Of a stretch of 64,000 nt of DNA, positions 43,222-52,660 are shown piece by piece. How positions within the stretch are numbered: position 1 is the first letter of the stretch; the number at the start of each line of letters is the position of its first letter. The notes under the pieces were generated by a model, which was not told where the DNA came from, made no database searches, and was given only the letters and a program-made list of their open reading frames with translations. Source of the DNA: Halalkalibacter urbisdiaboli (lineage in GTDB: Bacteria; Bacillota; Bacilli; Bacillales; Bacillaceae_D); assembly GCF_002156385.1 (NCBI RefSeq), contig NZ_MVJM01000003.1:731504-795503 (forward strand), read 5' to 3'. Both the position numbers and the translations under genes were made by a program.

Positions 43222-45540
43222 ATGAAGCAGACAGATCAGGTGTGGCAAAAAGAACAGGAAAGAGTAAATATAGTTGTCGAAAAAATTAAAGAACGTATGA
43301 ATGAATTGAGAGAAAAAGTGGGTGTTGTTCAAGAAGATGTTGTTGAGTTTCGAAAAAAGTTTTGGGAGGATGTTACTGTTAATCTAGAAAATGATGACGA
43401 AGCAATTGAGACAATTGCGAGTATTAAACAACAGGCTGAGGTACTCTCGGAAAGAGAGCGAAGGCATCGGCATGATGTGAATCAGTTAAAAAGTTTACAT
43501 AGATTGAAGGAAACACCTTATTTCGGGAAAATTACGTTTTTAGAAGATGGAGAAGAGGACGCAGAACCTGTCTATATCGGAACAGCATCGTTTGTTGATA
43601 ACAATGGCTTTGATTTCTATGTTTACGATTGGCGTGCTCCAATTTCAAGTTTGTATTATGATTCAGGGCCAGGTAGTGCAAAGTATGATACACCAGTTGG
43701 TGAGATCACAGGAGCCATTGAGGAAAAGAAGCAATTTATTATTAGAAATGCTCATATCGAACATATGTTTAATACAGGGATTACTATTGGTGACGAAATG
43801 CTTCAGGAAGTACTAGGCTCTCAAGCTAATACGCAAATGAAAAGCATTGTCGCAACAATCCAACATGAACAAAACCAAATCATTCGTAATGAACGGGCAC
43901 GGGTGTTAATTGTCCAAGGCGTTGCAGGAAGTGGGAAAACATCGGCAGCACTGCAACGTGTGGCATACTTACTTTATCGTTATCGAGAGACGTTGCAAGC
44001 CGATCAAATTGTCCTTTTTTCACCGAATCCGATGTTTAATAGTTATGTGGCGACTGTTTTACCTGAACTCGGTGAAGAAAATATGCAGCAGACAACATTT
44101 CAAGATTATATTGAACATCGGCTTGGACAGCAATTCTCGATTGAGGATCCATTCTCACAAATGGAGTATGTTTTGACTAAGCATAATTCACGAGAATATG
44201 AATCTCGTATCGAAGGAATTGAGTTGAAATCATCGATCCGTTATATGCATTTGATGGACGATTACATTAACGTACTAAAGAAAACAGGTATGGTTTTTAA
44301 AGAAATAACCTTTAGAAGTCAAACGTTATTCTCAGCTGAGACGATTACGGATTGGTTTTATTCATTTGAGAAAACTCTTTCTATTCCGAACCGAATTCAA
44401 TTATTAGTCGAAAAATTATTGAAGGAAATTCGGATCATAGAGAAGGAAGAACGTAAAAAAGAATGGGTCGAACGAGAAATTGAGTTATTGGATAAAGACA
44501 GTTATTTATATGCTTTTAATCGTGTGGAAAAGCAAAATCAAGACAATGGTGACGGCCTTTATGATTATGAACGAGAAGAGGAAATATTAACAGCAATGGT
44601 CGTAAAACGACACTTTAAGCACATTCGCCGAAAAATAAAGCAATTGCGCTTTATTGATGTAACGAAAATGTATATTGCTTTTTTAAACGAACATGTTTGT
44701 CAGCTGTCCGACTTGGAAAAGGGCAAGGAAATGTGTTCCGAATCAATTAGAAACATTGAACAATCGCAACTTTTCTTTGAAGATGTTACTCCAATACTAT
44801 ATTTAAAAGGAAAAATTGAAGGCTTTGAGATGAATACCATTATCCGGCATGTGTTTATTGATGAAGCACAAGATTATTCGCCGTTTCAGTTTGCTTTTAT
44901 AAAACATATGTTTCCGCGTGCTAAAATGACTGTTTTAGGGGACGTTTATCAATCGATTTACACTCATTCTCTAGCGAATGATTTCGCTTTCACCCTCAAC
45001 GAATTGTTCAAAGAAGATGATACTGAATCGTATCGATTAGCCAAAAGCTATCGGTCAACGAAACAGATTATTGACTTTACAAGGCAGATTATTGGTGCTG
45101 ATATCAATCCGTTTAATCGTCAAGGAAGAATGCCTGTATTGAAAAAGACAGACAGTTATAAGGATTTAGATGAATGGGTGCCCGCTCGTATTGATTTCAT
45201 GCGAGAAGAAGGGCATAAAACGATTGCGGTTATTTGTAAAACAGCAGAGGAAAGCCAAGAAGTGTTTAATAAATTGAAGGAACAGGTAGACGCACGGTTG
45301 ATGACTAAGCACTCGACTGGTTACGAAGAGGGTATTTTAGTGATTCCTTCTTATTTAGCAAAAGGGATTGAGTTTGATACGGTCATTGTATATGATGCAT
45401 CAAAATATCGTTATGAGAGTGAGCGTAATTTGTTCTATACGATCTGTACGAGAGCGATGCATGTATTAGAAGTAGGCTATGTAACGACAACGAGTCCGTT
45501 TATTGAAGGGATTTCAAAAGAGACGTATGAAGAAGCATAA
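43222..45540 (+). CDS. helD: RNA polymerase recycling motor HelD
   Basis: 772-residue SF1 helicase-like ATPase that pries stalled or DNA-bound RNA polymerase open and releases it. N-terminal long coiled-coil arm (~1-100), 1A domain with Walker A VQGVAGSGKTSAALQRVAYL (~231-250), a large inserted domain, DEAQDYSPFQF (Walker B, ~547), and C-terminal motifs LAKSYRSTKQI and LAKGIEFDTVIVYD. Length and order match B. subtilis HelD (YvgS). RBS AAAGGAG; ends at a family B hairpin. Confidence 0.93.
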   Translation: MKQTDQVWQKEQERVNIVVEKIKERMNELREKVGVVQEDVVEFRKKFWEDVTVNLENDDEAIETIASIKQQAEVLSERERRHRHDVNQLKSLHRLKETPYFGKITFLEDGEEDAEPVYIGTASFVDNNGFDFYVYDWRAPISSLYYDSGPGSAKYDTPVGEITGAIEEKKQFIIRNAHIEHMFNTGITIGDEMLQEVLGSQANTQMKSIVATIQHEQNQIIRNERARVLIVQGVAGSGKTSAALQRVAYLLYRYRETLQADQIVLFSPNPMFNSYVATVLPELGEENMQQTTFQDYIEHRLGQQFSIEDPFSQMEYVLTKHNSREYESRIEGIELKSSIRYMHLMDDYINVLKKTGMVFKEITFRSQTLFSAETITDWFYSFEKTLSIPNRIQLLVEKLLKEIRIIEKEERKKEWVEREIELLDKDSYLYAFNRVEKQNQDNGDGLYDYEREEEILTAMVVKRHFKHIRRKIKQLRFIDVTKMYIAFLNEHVCQLSDLEKGKEMCSESIRNIEQSQLFFEDVTPILYLKGKIEGFEMNTIIRHVFIDEAQDYSPFQFAFIKHMFPRAKMTVLGDVYQSIYTHSLANDFAFTLNELFKEDDTESYRLAKSYRSTKQIIDFTRQIIGADINPFNRQGRMPVLKKTDSYKDLDEWVPARIDFMREEGHKTIAVICKTAEESQEVFNKLKEQVDARLMTKHSTGYEEGILVIPSYLAKGIEFDTVIVYDASKYRYESERNLFYTICTRAMHVLEVGYVTTTSPFIEGISKETYEEA

Positions 45541-45542
45541 TA

Positions 45543-45588
45543 GGGGGATGTCTCAAAAGGCTTGTTTTTGACCTTTTGGGGCATCCCT
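45543..45588 (+). terminator. Hairpin of repeat family B
   Basis: GGGGATGTCTCAAAAGG / CCTTTTGGGGCATCCCT stem, placed between convergent helD and the STAS gene. Confidence 0.82.
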
Positions 45589-45625
45589 GAAAACGATAAC
45601 CGAGTATTTTTGTGGTTGACTACCT

Positions 45626-46462
45626 TTACTCTTTTAACGATAATCCGATACTCGAAAGCGCTTGTTTTACAGTAACAAACGTCTTCACATCGGGCATGGT
45701 TAGTTTATCATCAACAATAATCGCAGCCATTTCTGGTCGGAAACCAGATATAAGAGGAGTAACGCCGATTAAGTTTAATGCGAGGACGAATTGGATTAAA
45801 TAAGTACTAATCGTTTGATCCAATTTAGAAATGCCCGAAAGATCAATGATTAAATAATCTAAGTCAAAATCCTGACTTTTTCTCAAGGCCTCCTCTAATA
45901 TAAGTTGGGCACGTTCTTCATCGATCTCACCAATGATTGGAAGGATTGAGATTTTCTCAGAAAGTCGTACAATGGGAACGGAAAGCTGGTGAATATGTTG
46001 ATAAGCAATATCAACCTGGAGGACATATGTAATTAGTGAGGCCATCGTTTTAAATAATTCTATGTGTTCTTCGGTAAATGTAAAGGGTTTATTATCCATC
46101 CCACAAAGCGTACCGTATTTTGTCCCGTTTCTAAGGAAAATTGGCACACCAATTAAACAACCGCCACCATAATGCTTTGTAACAGCTAAGTCTTTTGTTA
46201 AGTCACTTTCTAATAAGTTTGGAATGACAAGTGGTTCCCGACCACTTTTAACAATCAGTATTCAAAATGATTGTTGGAAATCAATCGTAAACCCAGTTTC
46301 AAGCAATGAATATTTACGATTGAGTGTTTGGACAACGTCTACCTTTATTCCATCATTTTTTGCAATGAAAAACGTATTAATACCAACATGTTGACTCATT
46401 AATGAAAAGACTTTTTGGGAGATTTCATCAAAACTTTCTGTTTCAACATTCATAAGATTCAC
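45626..46462 (-). pseudogene. GAF-STAS protein gene with in-frame TGA
   Basis: One continuous reading frame of 279 codons interrupted by a single TGA (46262-46264). Upstream part: partial GAF domain (VFSLMSQHVGINTFFIAKND...FTIDFQQSF). Downstream, in the same frame: ILIVKSGREPLVIPNLLESD, rest of the GAF (GVPIFLRNGTKYGTLCG), then an RsbR-like STAS domain (VPIVRLSEKISILPIIGEID; DYLIIDLSGIS). GTG start 46462 behind GGGGGG. Such proteins modulate sigma-B stressosomes or related switches. The stop either kills the gene, is read through, or is a sequencing error; restart at 46147 would give only part of the GAF. Confidence 0.82.
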
Positions 46463-46588
46463 GTCAGCCCCCCTTTTTTTTCTATGCTAGTATAGTTACT
46501 TCATAAATGGTACCTTGTAAATGCTAGTTGGGTCAAGGTTGTTGCCGAAATTGTTTATTGGTACAGTAAATGAAAAAGGAGATAGAGT

Positions 46589-47434
46589 ATGACCGACATG
46601 ATTGTTCACCGTTCTATAAATGCAGTAAAGAAAGTTGGAAAAACTAAGCAAAGCTCAACACACACGTCTGGTCTAGTTCTAGAGCCAGGTAATTGGGAGG
46701 AGTATGACCCATTTCTCCTTCTAGCTGAAGACTGGTTTCAATCTGGAACGTTTCCCTTTCATCCGCATCGGGGAATAGAAACATTCACATATGTTATTAA
46801 AGGGGTACTTGAACATAAAGACAATCAACAAGGGGAAGGGGTTCTATATCCTGGAGATGCACAATTTATGACAGCTGGCAGGGGTGTGTTACATAGTGAG
46901 GATCCCGCTATAGGTGAAACCGTTCATTCTCTACAGCTTTGGCTTAATCTTCCAAGCGGATATAAAATGACGGAGCCTCGTTATCAAAATTTACGTGGAC
47001 AAGATATGCCGATTTATGAAGAAGATGGTGTGAGGGTTAAAATATTCTCAGGCTCTTCCGCTGGTCTTGTGTCTGAAACAAAAAACTATGTTCCTTTTAC
47101 AATGGTAGAAATGACTCTTGAAAAAGGGGCATATTTCACCCAAGAAATTCCCGAAGATTATAATGGCTTCTTTTATGTTCTAGAGGGAGAAGGGTTATTC
47201 GGAAAAGAGAAAGCAACAGCAAAACAGCGTGAAGTGGTTTGGCTTAAAAAGGTAGAGGTTGGAATGAAGAGTGAAGTCACAATTGAAGCTAGGGAGAAGT
47301 TGAAAGTATTATTTTATGCTGGAAAACCATTAAATGAACCTGTCGTGGCTCGAGGTCCGTTTGTTATGAATACGGAGGAAGAAATTTACCAAGCCTATGC
47401 TGATTACAGAGATGGAAAATTTGGTCAGGAGTAG
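46589..47434 (+). CDS. Pirin-family bicupin protein
   Basis: 281-residue bicupin. N-terminal cupin with metal ligands in FPFHPHRGIETFTYVIKG (His ~56, ~58, ~101 in GVLHSED, Glu ~103), C-terminal cupin less conserved. Bacterial pirins (YhaK, YhhW) often have quercetinase-like dioxygenase activity; a regulatory role is also reported. Stand-alone, RBS AAGGAGA. Specific substrate unknown. Confidence 0.88.
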   Translation: MTDMIVHRSINAVKKVGKTKQSSTHTSGLVLEPGNWEEYDPFLLLAEDWFQSGTFPFHPHRGIETFTYVIKGVLEHKDNQQGEGVLYPGDAQFMTAGRGVLHSEDPAIGETVHSLQLWLNLPSGYKMTEPRYQNLRGQDMPIYEEDGVRVKIFSGSSAGLVSETKNYVPFTMVEMTLEKGAYFTQEIPEDYNGFFYVLEGEGLFGKEKATAKQREVVWLKKVEVGMKSEVTIEAREKLKVLFYAGKPLNEPVVARGPFVMNTEEEIYQAYADYRDGKFGQE

Positions 47435-47478
47435 AGTTATCGTAAGACATTACGTCTAAAAAGGTGAATCTTTAAGGC

Positions 47479-47533
47479 CGCTGAAAAACAACTTGAGAGT
47501 CACGCTAGGTAGCAGCAATGGCTCCACACATTG
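47479..47533 (+). repeat. Dispersed repeat copy 2
   Basis: Gapless match to 4296-4350 (47 of 55 positions), starting CGCTGAAAAA and ending CACACATTG. It is followed, as in copy 1, by a family A hairpin. Confidence 0.75.
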
Positions 47534-47583
47534 ATTAGAGGGCTCTGAAAAAGGGAAAAGTACACTTTTTCAGAGCTCTCTAA
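47533..47583. terminator. Long hairpin of repeat family A
   Basis: GATTAGAGggCTCTGAAAAAG / CTTTTTCAGAGctCTCTAATC (written here in two halves with the one 2-base mismatch in lower case), about 21 bp long. Between convergent pirin and yciC genes. Confidence 0.8.
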
Positions 47584-47619
47584 TCTTCTCCTTTTTAGAC
47601 ATTTCTTCACATAAAATGT

Positions 47620-48795
47620 TTAAATGTATGCCGGAAGCGGATCACTGAAGGCACTCCAATCTGCTTTCATCTCTTCATCGGTCAGTAAACATTGATCAAG
47701 TGATTTAGAAATGTGGGCAAGGTTCATATCAATGCCGATCAAAACTAGCTCAGTCATCCGGTCACCGTATTGTTGGTCCCATTTTTTCAATAGCTCCGGT
47801 TCTTCATTTAAGATTTGTATTCGTTCCTTTTCAGGATAAACGGCTACCCACTCCCCAGCTCCTTGGAGTGTGACAAGTGAACCTGCCTGTGAGAGAAGTC
47901 CGACCATTGTGTTTCGTGTTGCAATCCAAATAAATCCTTTCGCCCGTACAATGTCAACAGGCCAAGCTTCTAACCATATAAGGAAACGCTCAGGGTGGAA
48001 AGGCCGTCTTCGTTTATAGACGAAGGAGGAGATACCGTATTCGTCTGTTTCCGGTGTATGCTCTTCCGTTAGTTCTTTAATCCAACCAGCTGCTTGACTA
48101 GCTTTCTCAAAATCAAATGTACGAGTGTTTAAAATAGTGGATAAATCAACTTTTGAAAATGAGGTTGGGATGATTTTAGCTTCTGCATTTGTCTTTTTCA
48201 TAAAAGCAAGTAATTGCTGAATATCCTCATCCTTAAGCATGTCGACTTTATTTAGTACAATAACATTCGCAAATTCGATTTGGTCAAGTAAAAGCTCGGC
48301 TACTTCACGTGTATCATTCATATCAGTTCCTTGTTTTCGATCAAGTAGGGATTCTCCACAAGCATAGTCTTCCCAGAAACGATTTGCATCAACAACGGTT
48401 ACCATTGTGTCTAGAATACATGTTTGTGTTAAATCAATCCCAAGTTCCTCATCTACATATGTAAACGTTTGAGCCACAGGGACGGGTTCACTAATTCCGG
48501 ATGATTCGATGACGATGTAATCAAATTGCTTACTAGCTGCAATTTCATTAACCTCTTGCATTAAATCCTCACGAAGTGTACAGCAAATACACCCATTTTG
48601 AAGCTCAATCAATTTTTCTTCTGTTTTGACTAAGTTAGTAATTTTAAGGAGCTTTGCATCAATATTCATTTCACTCATGTCATTCACGATAACAGCGATC
48701 TTTAATCCTTGTTGGTTTGTTAAGATATGTTTTAACAATGTTGTTTTACCAGAACCTAAGTATCCGCTAAGTACAGTAATAGGAATTTTTCTCAT
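47620..48795 (-). CDS. yciC: Zinc-responsive COG0523 GTPase (YciC/ZigA type)
   Basis: 391-residue G3E GTPase, a putative zinc metallochaperone made in zinc starvation. Walker A SGYLGSGKTTLL (~9-20), the signature NGCICCTLR (CxCC, ~68-76) that binds metal, Walker B-like ESSGISEP, NKVD guanine specificity motif (~157), and the C-terminal CobW_C domain (~240-360). Preceded by a perfect 29-bp Zur-type palindrome (48844-48872), which strongly supports the YciC assignment over other COG0523 subgroups. ATG 48795 with AAGGAGA. Confidence 0.9.
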   Translation of the reverse strand: MRKIPITVLSGYLGSGKTTLLKHILTNQQGLKIAVIVNDMSEMNIDAKLLKITNLVKTEEKLIELQNGCICCTLREDLMQEVNEIAASKQFDYIVIESSGISEPVPVAQTFTYVDEELGIDLTQTCILDTMVTVVDANRFWEDYACGESLLDRKQGTDMNDTREVAELLLDQIEFANVIVLNKVDMLKDEDIQQLLAFMKKTNAEAKIIPTSFSKVDLSTILNTRTFDFEKASQAAGWIKELTEEHTPETDEYGISSFVYKRRRPFHPERFLIWLEAWPVDIVRAKGFIWIATRNTMVGLLSQAGSLVTLQGAGEWVAVYPEKERIQILNEEPELLKKWDQQYGDRMTELVLIGIDMNLAHISKSLDQCLLTDEEMKADWSAFSDPLPAYI

Positions 48796-48843
48796 TAAAT
48801 ATTCTCCTTCACAAGATGATTAATCATTTTATATAGACGCATC

Positions 48844-48872
48844 TTACAAATCGTAAAGTTTACGATTTGTAA
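48844..48872 (-). promoter_or_regulatory. Zur box of yciC
   Basis: Half-sites TTACAAATCGTAAA and TTTACGATTTGTAA flank a single G: a perfect 29-bp inverted repeat containing the Bacillus Zur core AAATCGTAA...TTACGATTT. It lies 49 bp upstream of the yciC start. Zn-loaded Zur should repress from here. Confidence 0.9.
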
Positions 48873-48928
48873 TTTATAGTAGTACAGAATAATTCGATTG
48901 TAAAGGTGAAATTATTTACGTAAAAATA

Positions 48929-48967
48929 GGGGGTGTCCCAAAGTCAGAACACGTTTGGGATACCCCT
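48929..48967 (-). terminator. Hairpin of repeat family B
   Basis: GGGGGTGTCCCAAA / TTTGGGATACCCCT stem; on the minus strand ATTTTTAC follows, so it ends the MBL hydrolase gene. Confidence 0.78.
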
Positions 48968-48968
48968 G

Positions 48969-49892
48969 TTACATATCATCGTAAAAATATGATTCACCGA
49001 TTTTTAAAACTTTAAGCTGTTCAGGAGGGAGCTTTAAGCGCCGCCATTCTTTTTGTAGTCGTTCAAGAGCCTCGGGACCTGTATCAATAGACAGTCTGAA
49101 TGTTCCGTAATGCATAGGTATAAAATGAGTCGCTCCTATATCTAGATACGCTTGTATGGCTTTTTCCGGGCTTATGTGAGAGGTATGACATAACCATTCT
49201 GGTTCATAATCGCCAATGGGCATAAACACAGTATTAATCTGAAAGCGATTTCTGATTTCATAAAACCCTTCAAAGTAAGCGGTGTCGCCAACAAAGTAGA
49301 GGCAGTCATTTTCAGTTTGAAGAATCCAGCCACCCCAATGTGATCGATTGAAGTCAAAAGGATGACGTCGTACCCAATGATGTGCTGGGACAAAATGGAG
49401 TAATACCTCTTCATGCTTAAATGAATCCCACCAAGAGGCTTCTTTAACATTGGTTAACCCTCTTTTGATAAATGACTGCTTTAATCCAATCGGCACATAA
49501 AACGTTGGTTTTCCTTTTAGCTTTGTTAATGTAGAAAACTCTAAATGGTCGTAATGTCCGTGGGAAATGAGGACAATATCAATGAGCGGTAACTCATCTA
49601 TTTTCATTCCCGGGCTTCTAAGTCTTTTTTCGAAGCCCATTCTTTTAGCCCAAACGGGATCAGTTAATATGTTTAACCCTTGTAGCTGAATAAGAAAGGT
49701 TGAATGCCCTATCCATGTATAAGAGGTTGTAGTATTGTTAGCTTGAATAGCAGAGATTTTTCGTTCTTTCGTATAAGGGATTTGAGTTTTTAAATCTTTT
49801 TTTGCCCGAAATTTTTCTACACTAAACTTCCAAACGTCTTGCAGTCTAAAGCGATAATTGATGCTATTGTTGTTGCTATATCGTTTTCTCAA
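48969..49892 (-). CDS. Metallo-beta-lactamase-fold hydrolase
   Basis: 307 residues, NAPE-PLD/UlaG-like MBL hydrolase. Metal ligands are visible in VLISHGHYDHLEF (HxHxDH, ~113-118), VPAHHWVRRH (~170), FVGDTAYFEG (Asp ~210) and PMHYGTF (~261). N-terminal ~50 residues are basic and may touch the membrane. Enzymes of this group hydrolyse phosphodiester or lactone bonds; the substrate cannot be named. TTG start 49892 with a weak ribosome site, so the N-terminus is uncertain. Confidence 0.83.
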   Translation of the reverse strand: MRKRYSNNNSINYRFRLQDVWKFSVEKFRAKKDLKTQIPYTKERKISAIQANNTTTSYTWIGHSTFLIQLQGLNILTDPVWAKRMGFEKRLRSPGMKIDELPLIDIVLISHGHYDHLEFSTLTKLKGKPTFYVPIGLKQSFIKRGLTNVKEASWWDSFKHEEVLLHFVPAHHWVRRHPFDFNRSHWGGWILQTENDCLYFVGDTAYFEGFYEIRNRFQINTVFMPIGDYEPEWLCHTSHISPEKAIQAYLDIGATHFIPMHYGTFRLSIDTGPEALERLQKEWRRLKLPPEQLKVLKIGESYFYDDM

Positions 49893-49979
49893 CCAGTATC
49901 ACCCATTCAATGTAACGATGGTATCATTATGTAGAATAACCATTATGACGAAGAAAAACACAAAAAGGAGTTGAAACGA

Positions 49980-50747
49980 ATGATTGATGCTCATATTCAT
50001 CTAGAACAATATGATCGTATCTCCGATCAGATTGAACGATGGCGAATGGGTGGAGTTAAGAGTGTGATTGCTGTTTCGAACAATTTAGCGTCGTCCTACA
50101 GAACATTAGAATTAAAAGAAAAATATCCTGACTTTGTTTTTGCATGTGTTGGTTTTCACCCTGAATATGAACTACCAAAAGTAAAAGAACTTGAGGAGTG
50201 GAAATCACTTATTCGCTTGGAACGAAAACGGATTACAGGGATTGGTGAAATCGGGTTACCACATTATCAATTAGACAAGCTTTCCAATTCCTTACCTGAC
50301 TATATTCAGTTTCTAGCTGAGTGCTTTGAAGTTGCTAATGAGCATAAGCTTCCCGTAGCTCTTCATGCTGTGCATGATAAAGCAGGGCTTGTGTTACAAT
50401 TACTTAAGACGTACAAAATTAATAAAGCACACTTTCATTGGTTAAAGGCACCGGCAGATGTGTTGCAGGCGATCGTTGAATCTGGTTATTATCTAACTGT
50501 CACTCCTGAAGTTTGTTATCGTGAAAGGGATCAGCAGTTGCTTATGCAAGTACCGTTATCACAATTGCTTATTGAAACAGATGGGCCGTGGGAATATCAT
50601 CATCCAATGTTTAAACAGGAGCGTACTACTCCTCTGTTTTTAGAAGAGATGGTTCAAACAATTGCAAGGCTAAAACGAATCAATACAACTGAATTGGAAA
50701 AACAGCTTACACGAAATACATTAAATTGTTATGTAGGAAAAGCTTGA
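49980..50747 (+). CDS. TatD-family metal-dependent hydrolase
   Basis: 255-residue TIM-barrel amidohydrolase of the TatD group (DNase/deoxyribonuclease-like). HxH metal pair in MIDAHIHLEQYD, GIGEIGLPHYQ (Glu ligand, ~92), ALHAVHDKAG (~131), HFHWLKAP (~155) and ETDGPWEYHHP (Asp, ~200). The central motifs differ from classical TatD (GLDYY, HTRD), so it may be a divergent subgroup. ATG 49980 has AAAAGGAG 9 nt upstream; the upstream TTG abuts the ribosome site. Confidence 0.83.
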   Translation: MIDAHIHLEQYDRISDQIERWRMGGVKSVIAVSNNLASSYRTLELKEKYPDFVFACVGFHPEYELPKVKELEEWKSLIRLERKRITGIGEIGLPHYQLDKLSNSLPDYIQFLAECFEVANEHKLPVALHAVHDKAGLVLQLLKTYKINKAHFHWLKAPADVLQAIVESGYYLTVTPEVCYRERDQQLLMQVPLSQLLIETDGPWEYHHPMFKQERTTPLFLEEMVQTIARLKRINTTELEKQLTRNTLNCYVGKA

Positions 50748-50815
50748 TTACTTGCTCGTGTGAAAATGAGCACGTTACAATAAAAAGGACTATTTAAATA
50801 GTTAGGAGAGAGTGT

Positions 50816-51385
50816 ATGGATACATTTGAGCTATTAAAATCTAGAAGAGCAATACGAAACTATGAAAACAAACCAGTAGAAAAAGAAAAAATTGAGAGAT
50901 TATTAGAGGCTGCTACATGGGCCCCTAATGATAGAATGAGGGAACCGTGGGGCTTTTACGTGGTTCAAGAGGAAGCGAAGTCAAGGTATGAACGACTAGC
51001 AAAAGAGTATCTTGAAGAACGTTTTCCTACAAAACCGCACTTGGTTGAAAGTTCGTTAAAGGTAGTTTCTACTACGCCTGTTATAATAATCGTCACGTCA
51101 GATATTGTTGAAGGCGATGAGGAAGCAACGGGTGATAACGAATATGCTGTATGCTGCGCTATTCACTCAATGTGGCTTGCGGCAAAAGATTTAGGATTAG
51201 GGTTTGTTTGGCGAACAAGAGGGGTTGGCCTTGTTCGGGATAGACGCTTGCATGAATTTATTGGTTCACCTAATCATAAAAAAATCATCGGTACCGTTTA
51301 TCTAGGTTACCCGGACCAAGAATCGTTAGAAAAAATGAAGCCTTCAAAACGAACACCATTTTCGGATAAAACGACTTGGCTATAA
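50816..51385 (+). CDS. Nitroreductase-family flavoprotein
   Basis: 189-residue FMN-binding NAD(P)H oxidoreductase. N-terminal SRRAIRNYENKPVEKEKIE with the FMN phosphate-binding SRRAIR, AATWAPNDRMREPWGFYVV, and DLGLGFVWRT (FMN contacts) are family marks; GTVYLGYPDQ closes the fold. Substrate unknown (nitroaromatics, quinones or flavins are usual). Followed 23 bp later by the PCD gene on the same strand. Confidence 0.87.
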   Translation: MDTFELLKSRRAIRNYENKPVEKEKIERLLEAATWAPNDRMREPWGFYVVQEEAKSRYERLAKEYLEERFPTKPHLVESSLKVVSTTPVIIIVTSDIVEGDEEATGDNEYAVCCAIHSMWLAAKDLGLGFVWRTRGVGLVRDRRLHEFIGSPNHKKIIGTVYLGYPDQESLEKMKPSKRTPFSDKTTWL

Positions 51386-51408
51386 TTTGAAACGAAATGG
51401 AGGAGTTT

Positions 51409-51702
51409 ATGGAAAAGCTGAATCATGCGACGATCCAAGAAAAGCTAGAAACCGTTGAAGGCTGGACAGTTCAGGATGAGAAATGGCTTGTGAAAAAATA
51501 CCGTTTCAAATCATATTTACATGGAATTCGCTTTGTGAATAAAATTGCCGAGCTTTCAGAAAGAGAGAACCATCATCCTTTTATCGCTATTGACTATATT
51601 GTCGTAACACTTAAGCTCTCATCTTGGAAAGCAAACGGTATTACTGAGCTTGATTTAAAGCTTATCGAGGAATATGATCAGCTTTATTATAGTAAAGCAT
51701 AA
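51409..51702 (+). CDS. phhB: Pterin-4a-carbinolamine dehydratase (PCD/DCoH)
   Basis: 97-residue dehydratase that recycles 4a-hydroxytetrahydropterin. Active-site block RENHHPFIAIDYIVVTLKL carries the two His and the Asp/Trp region (SSWKANGIT) of the family. ATG 51409 chosen because GGAGG lies 5 nt before it, inside the alternative longer frame that begins at 51397. No aromatic amino-acid hydroxylase is nearby, so its partner (or molybdopterin link) is unknown. Confidence 0.88.
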   Translation: MEKLNHATIQEKLETVEGWTVQDEKWLVKKYRFKSYLHGIRFVNKIAELSERENHHPFIAIDYIVVTLKLSSWKANGITELDLKLIEEYDQLYYSKA

Positions 51703-51776
51703 GTGACTATTTACTTCTTGCAAAATACACTGTAATCTTGAATTTGTGAGAAATTTCTAAGAAAGAGGGCACTATA

Positions 51777-52568
51777 ATGATTAAAGCTGTATTTTTTGAC
51801 CTAGATGACACGTTATTATGGGATCAAAAGAGTGTAAAGGAAGCATTTGTGGCAACATGTAAAGTTGCGCAGGAAAAGTATAATCTTGACTTAGAAGAAT
51901 TTGAAGAAGCGGTTCGTAAAGAAGCAAGAGAGCTTTACGCTTCATATGAAACGTATGATTTTACTCAAATGATCGGAATTAACCCATTTGAAGGTCTTTG
52001 GGGTAATTTTTTGGACGATGATGACAACTTTAGAAAAATGAAAGACATTGTCCCTACATATCGTAAAGAAGCATGGACGAGAGGACTGAAGGCCCTCGGT
52101 ATTGATGACCCTGATTTCGGGGCGGAATTAGCTGAGCGTTTTCCAGCGGAGCGTCGCAACAAGCCATTTGTTTATGAGGAATCTTTTCAGGTGCTTGATG
52201 AATTAAAAGGGAAGTACAAGCTTCTACTTTTAACAAACGGGTCTCCTGATTTACAGAATACAAAGCTGGATATTACCCCAGAACTCGTTCCGTATTTTGA
52301 TGAAATCGTCATTTCAGGTGCCTTTGGAAGAGGAAAGCCAGATGTGACAATCTTTGAACACGCATTATCGTTAATGAATCTTAACAAAGACGAAGCGATT
52401 ATGGTTGGCGACAATTTAATGACAGATATTTTAGGTGCTTCACGAGTTGGAATGAAATCGGTATGGATTAATCGTCATGATAAACAAAGAAATGAAGTAG
52501 TTCCAGATTATGAGATTAAGCACTTAGAAGAATTATATCCCATTTTAAATGAACTGAATCAAAAGTAA
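51777..52568 (+). CDS. HAD-superfamily phosphatase (subfamily IA)
   Basis: 263-residue haloacid-dehalogenase hydrolase. Motif [12 protein letters not shown] (nucleophile Asp9), helical cap ~18-110, motif [13 protein letters not shown] (~151), motif [17 protein letters not shown] (Lys ~188) and motif [14 protein letters not shown] (~216). Similar in build to B. subtilis YsaA, but the substrate cannot be fixed from sequence. Stand-alone; ends at a terminator. Confidence 0.87.
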   Translation: MIKAVFFDLDDTLLWDQKSVKEAFVATCKVAQEKYNLDLEEFEEAVRKEARELYASYETYDFTQMIGINPFEGLWGNFLDDDDNFRKMKDIVPTYRKEAWTRGLKALGIDDPDFGAELAERFPAERRNKPFVYEESFQVLDELKGKYKLLLLTNGSPDLQNTKLDITPELVPYFDEIVISGAFGRGKPDVTIFEHALSLMNLNKDEAIMVGDNLMTDILGASRVGMKSVWINRHDKQRNEVVPDYEIKHLEELYPILNELNQK

Positions 52569-52573
52569 ACTGA

Positions 52574-52598
52574 AGAGCACATAGTCGTGCTCTTTTTT
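52574..52598 (+). terminator. Rho-independent terminator
   Basis: GAGCAC / GTGCTC (extended AAGAGCAC/GTGCTCTT) stem, 6-nt loop, then T6; 5 bp after the HAD gene stop. Confidence 0.85.
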
Positions 52599-52623
52599 GA
52601 ATTTCATGTACCGTAATAGTGTA

Positions 52624-52653
52624 TAAAAAAGTAGTCTATCATAATGGACTACT
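52624..52653 (-). terminator. Terminator of the 42-residue basic protein
   Basis: On the minus strand AGTAGTC / GACTACT with a 10-nt loop and TTTTTTATA after it, 8 bp past the stop of the small gene at 52661. Confidence 0.75.
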
Positions 52654-52660
52654 CAACTAC

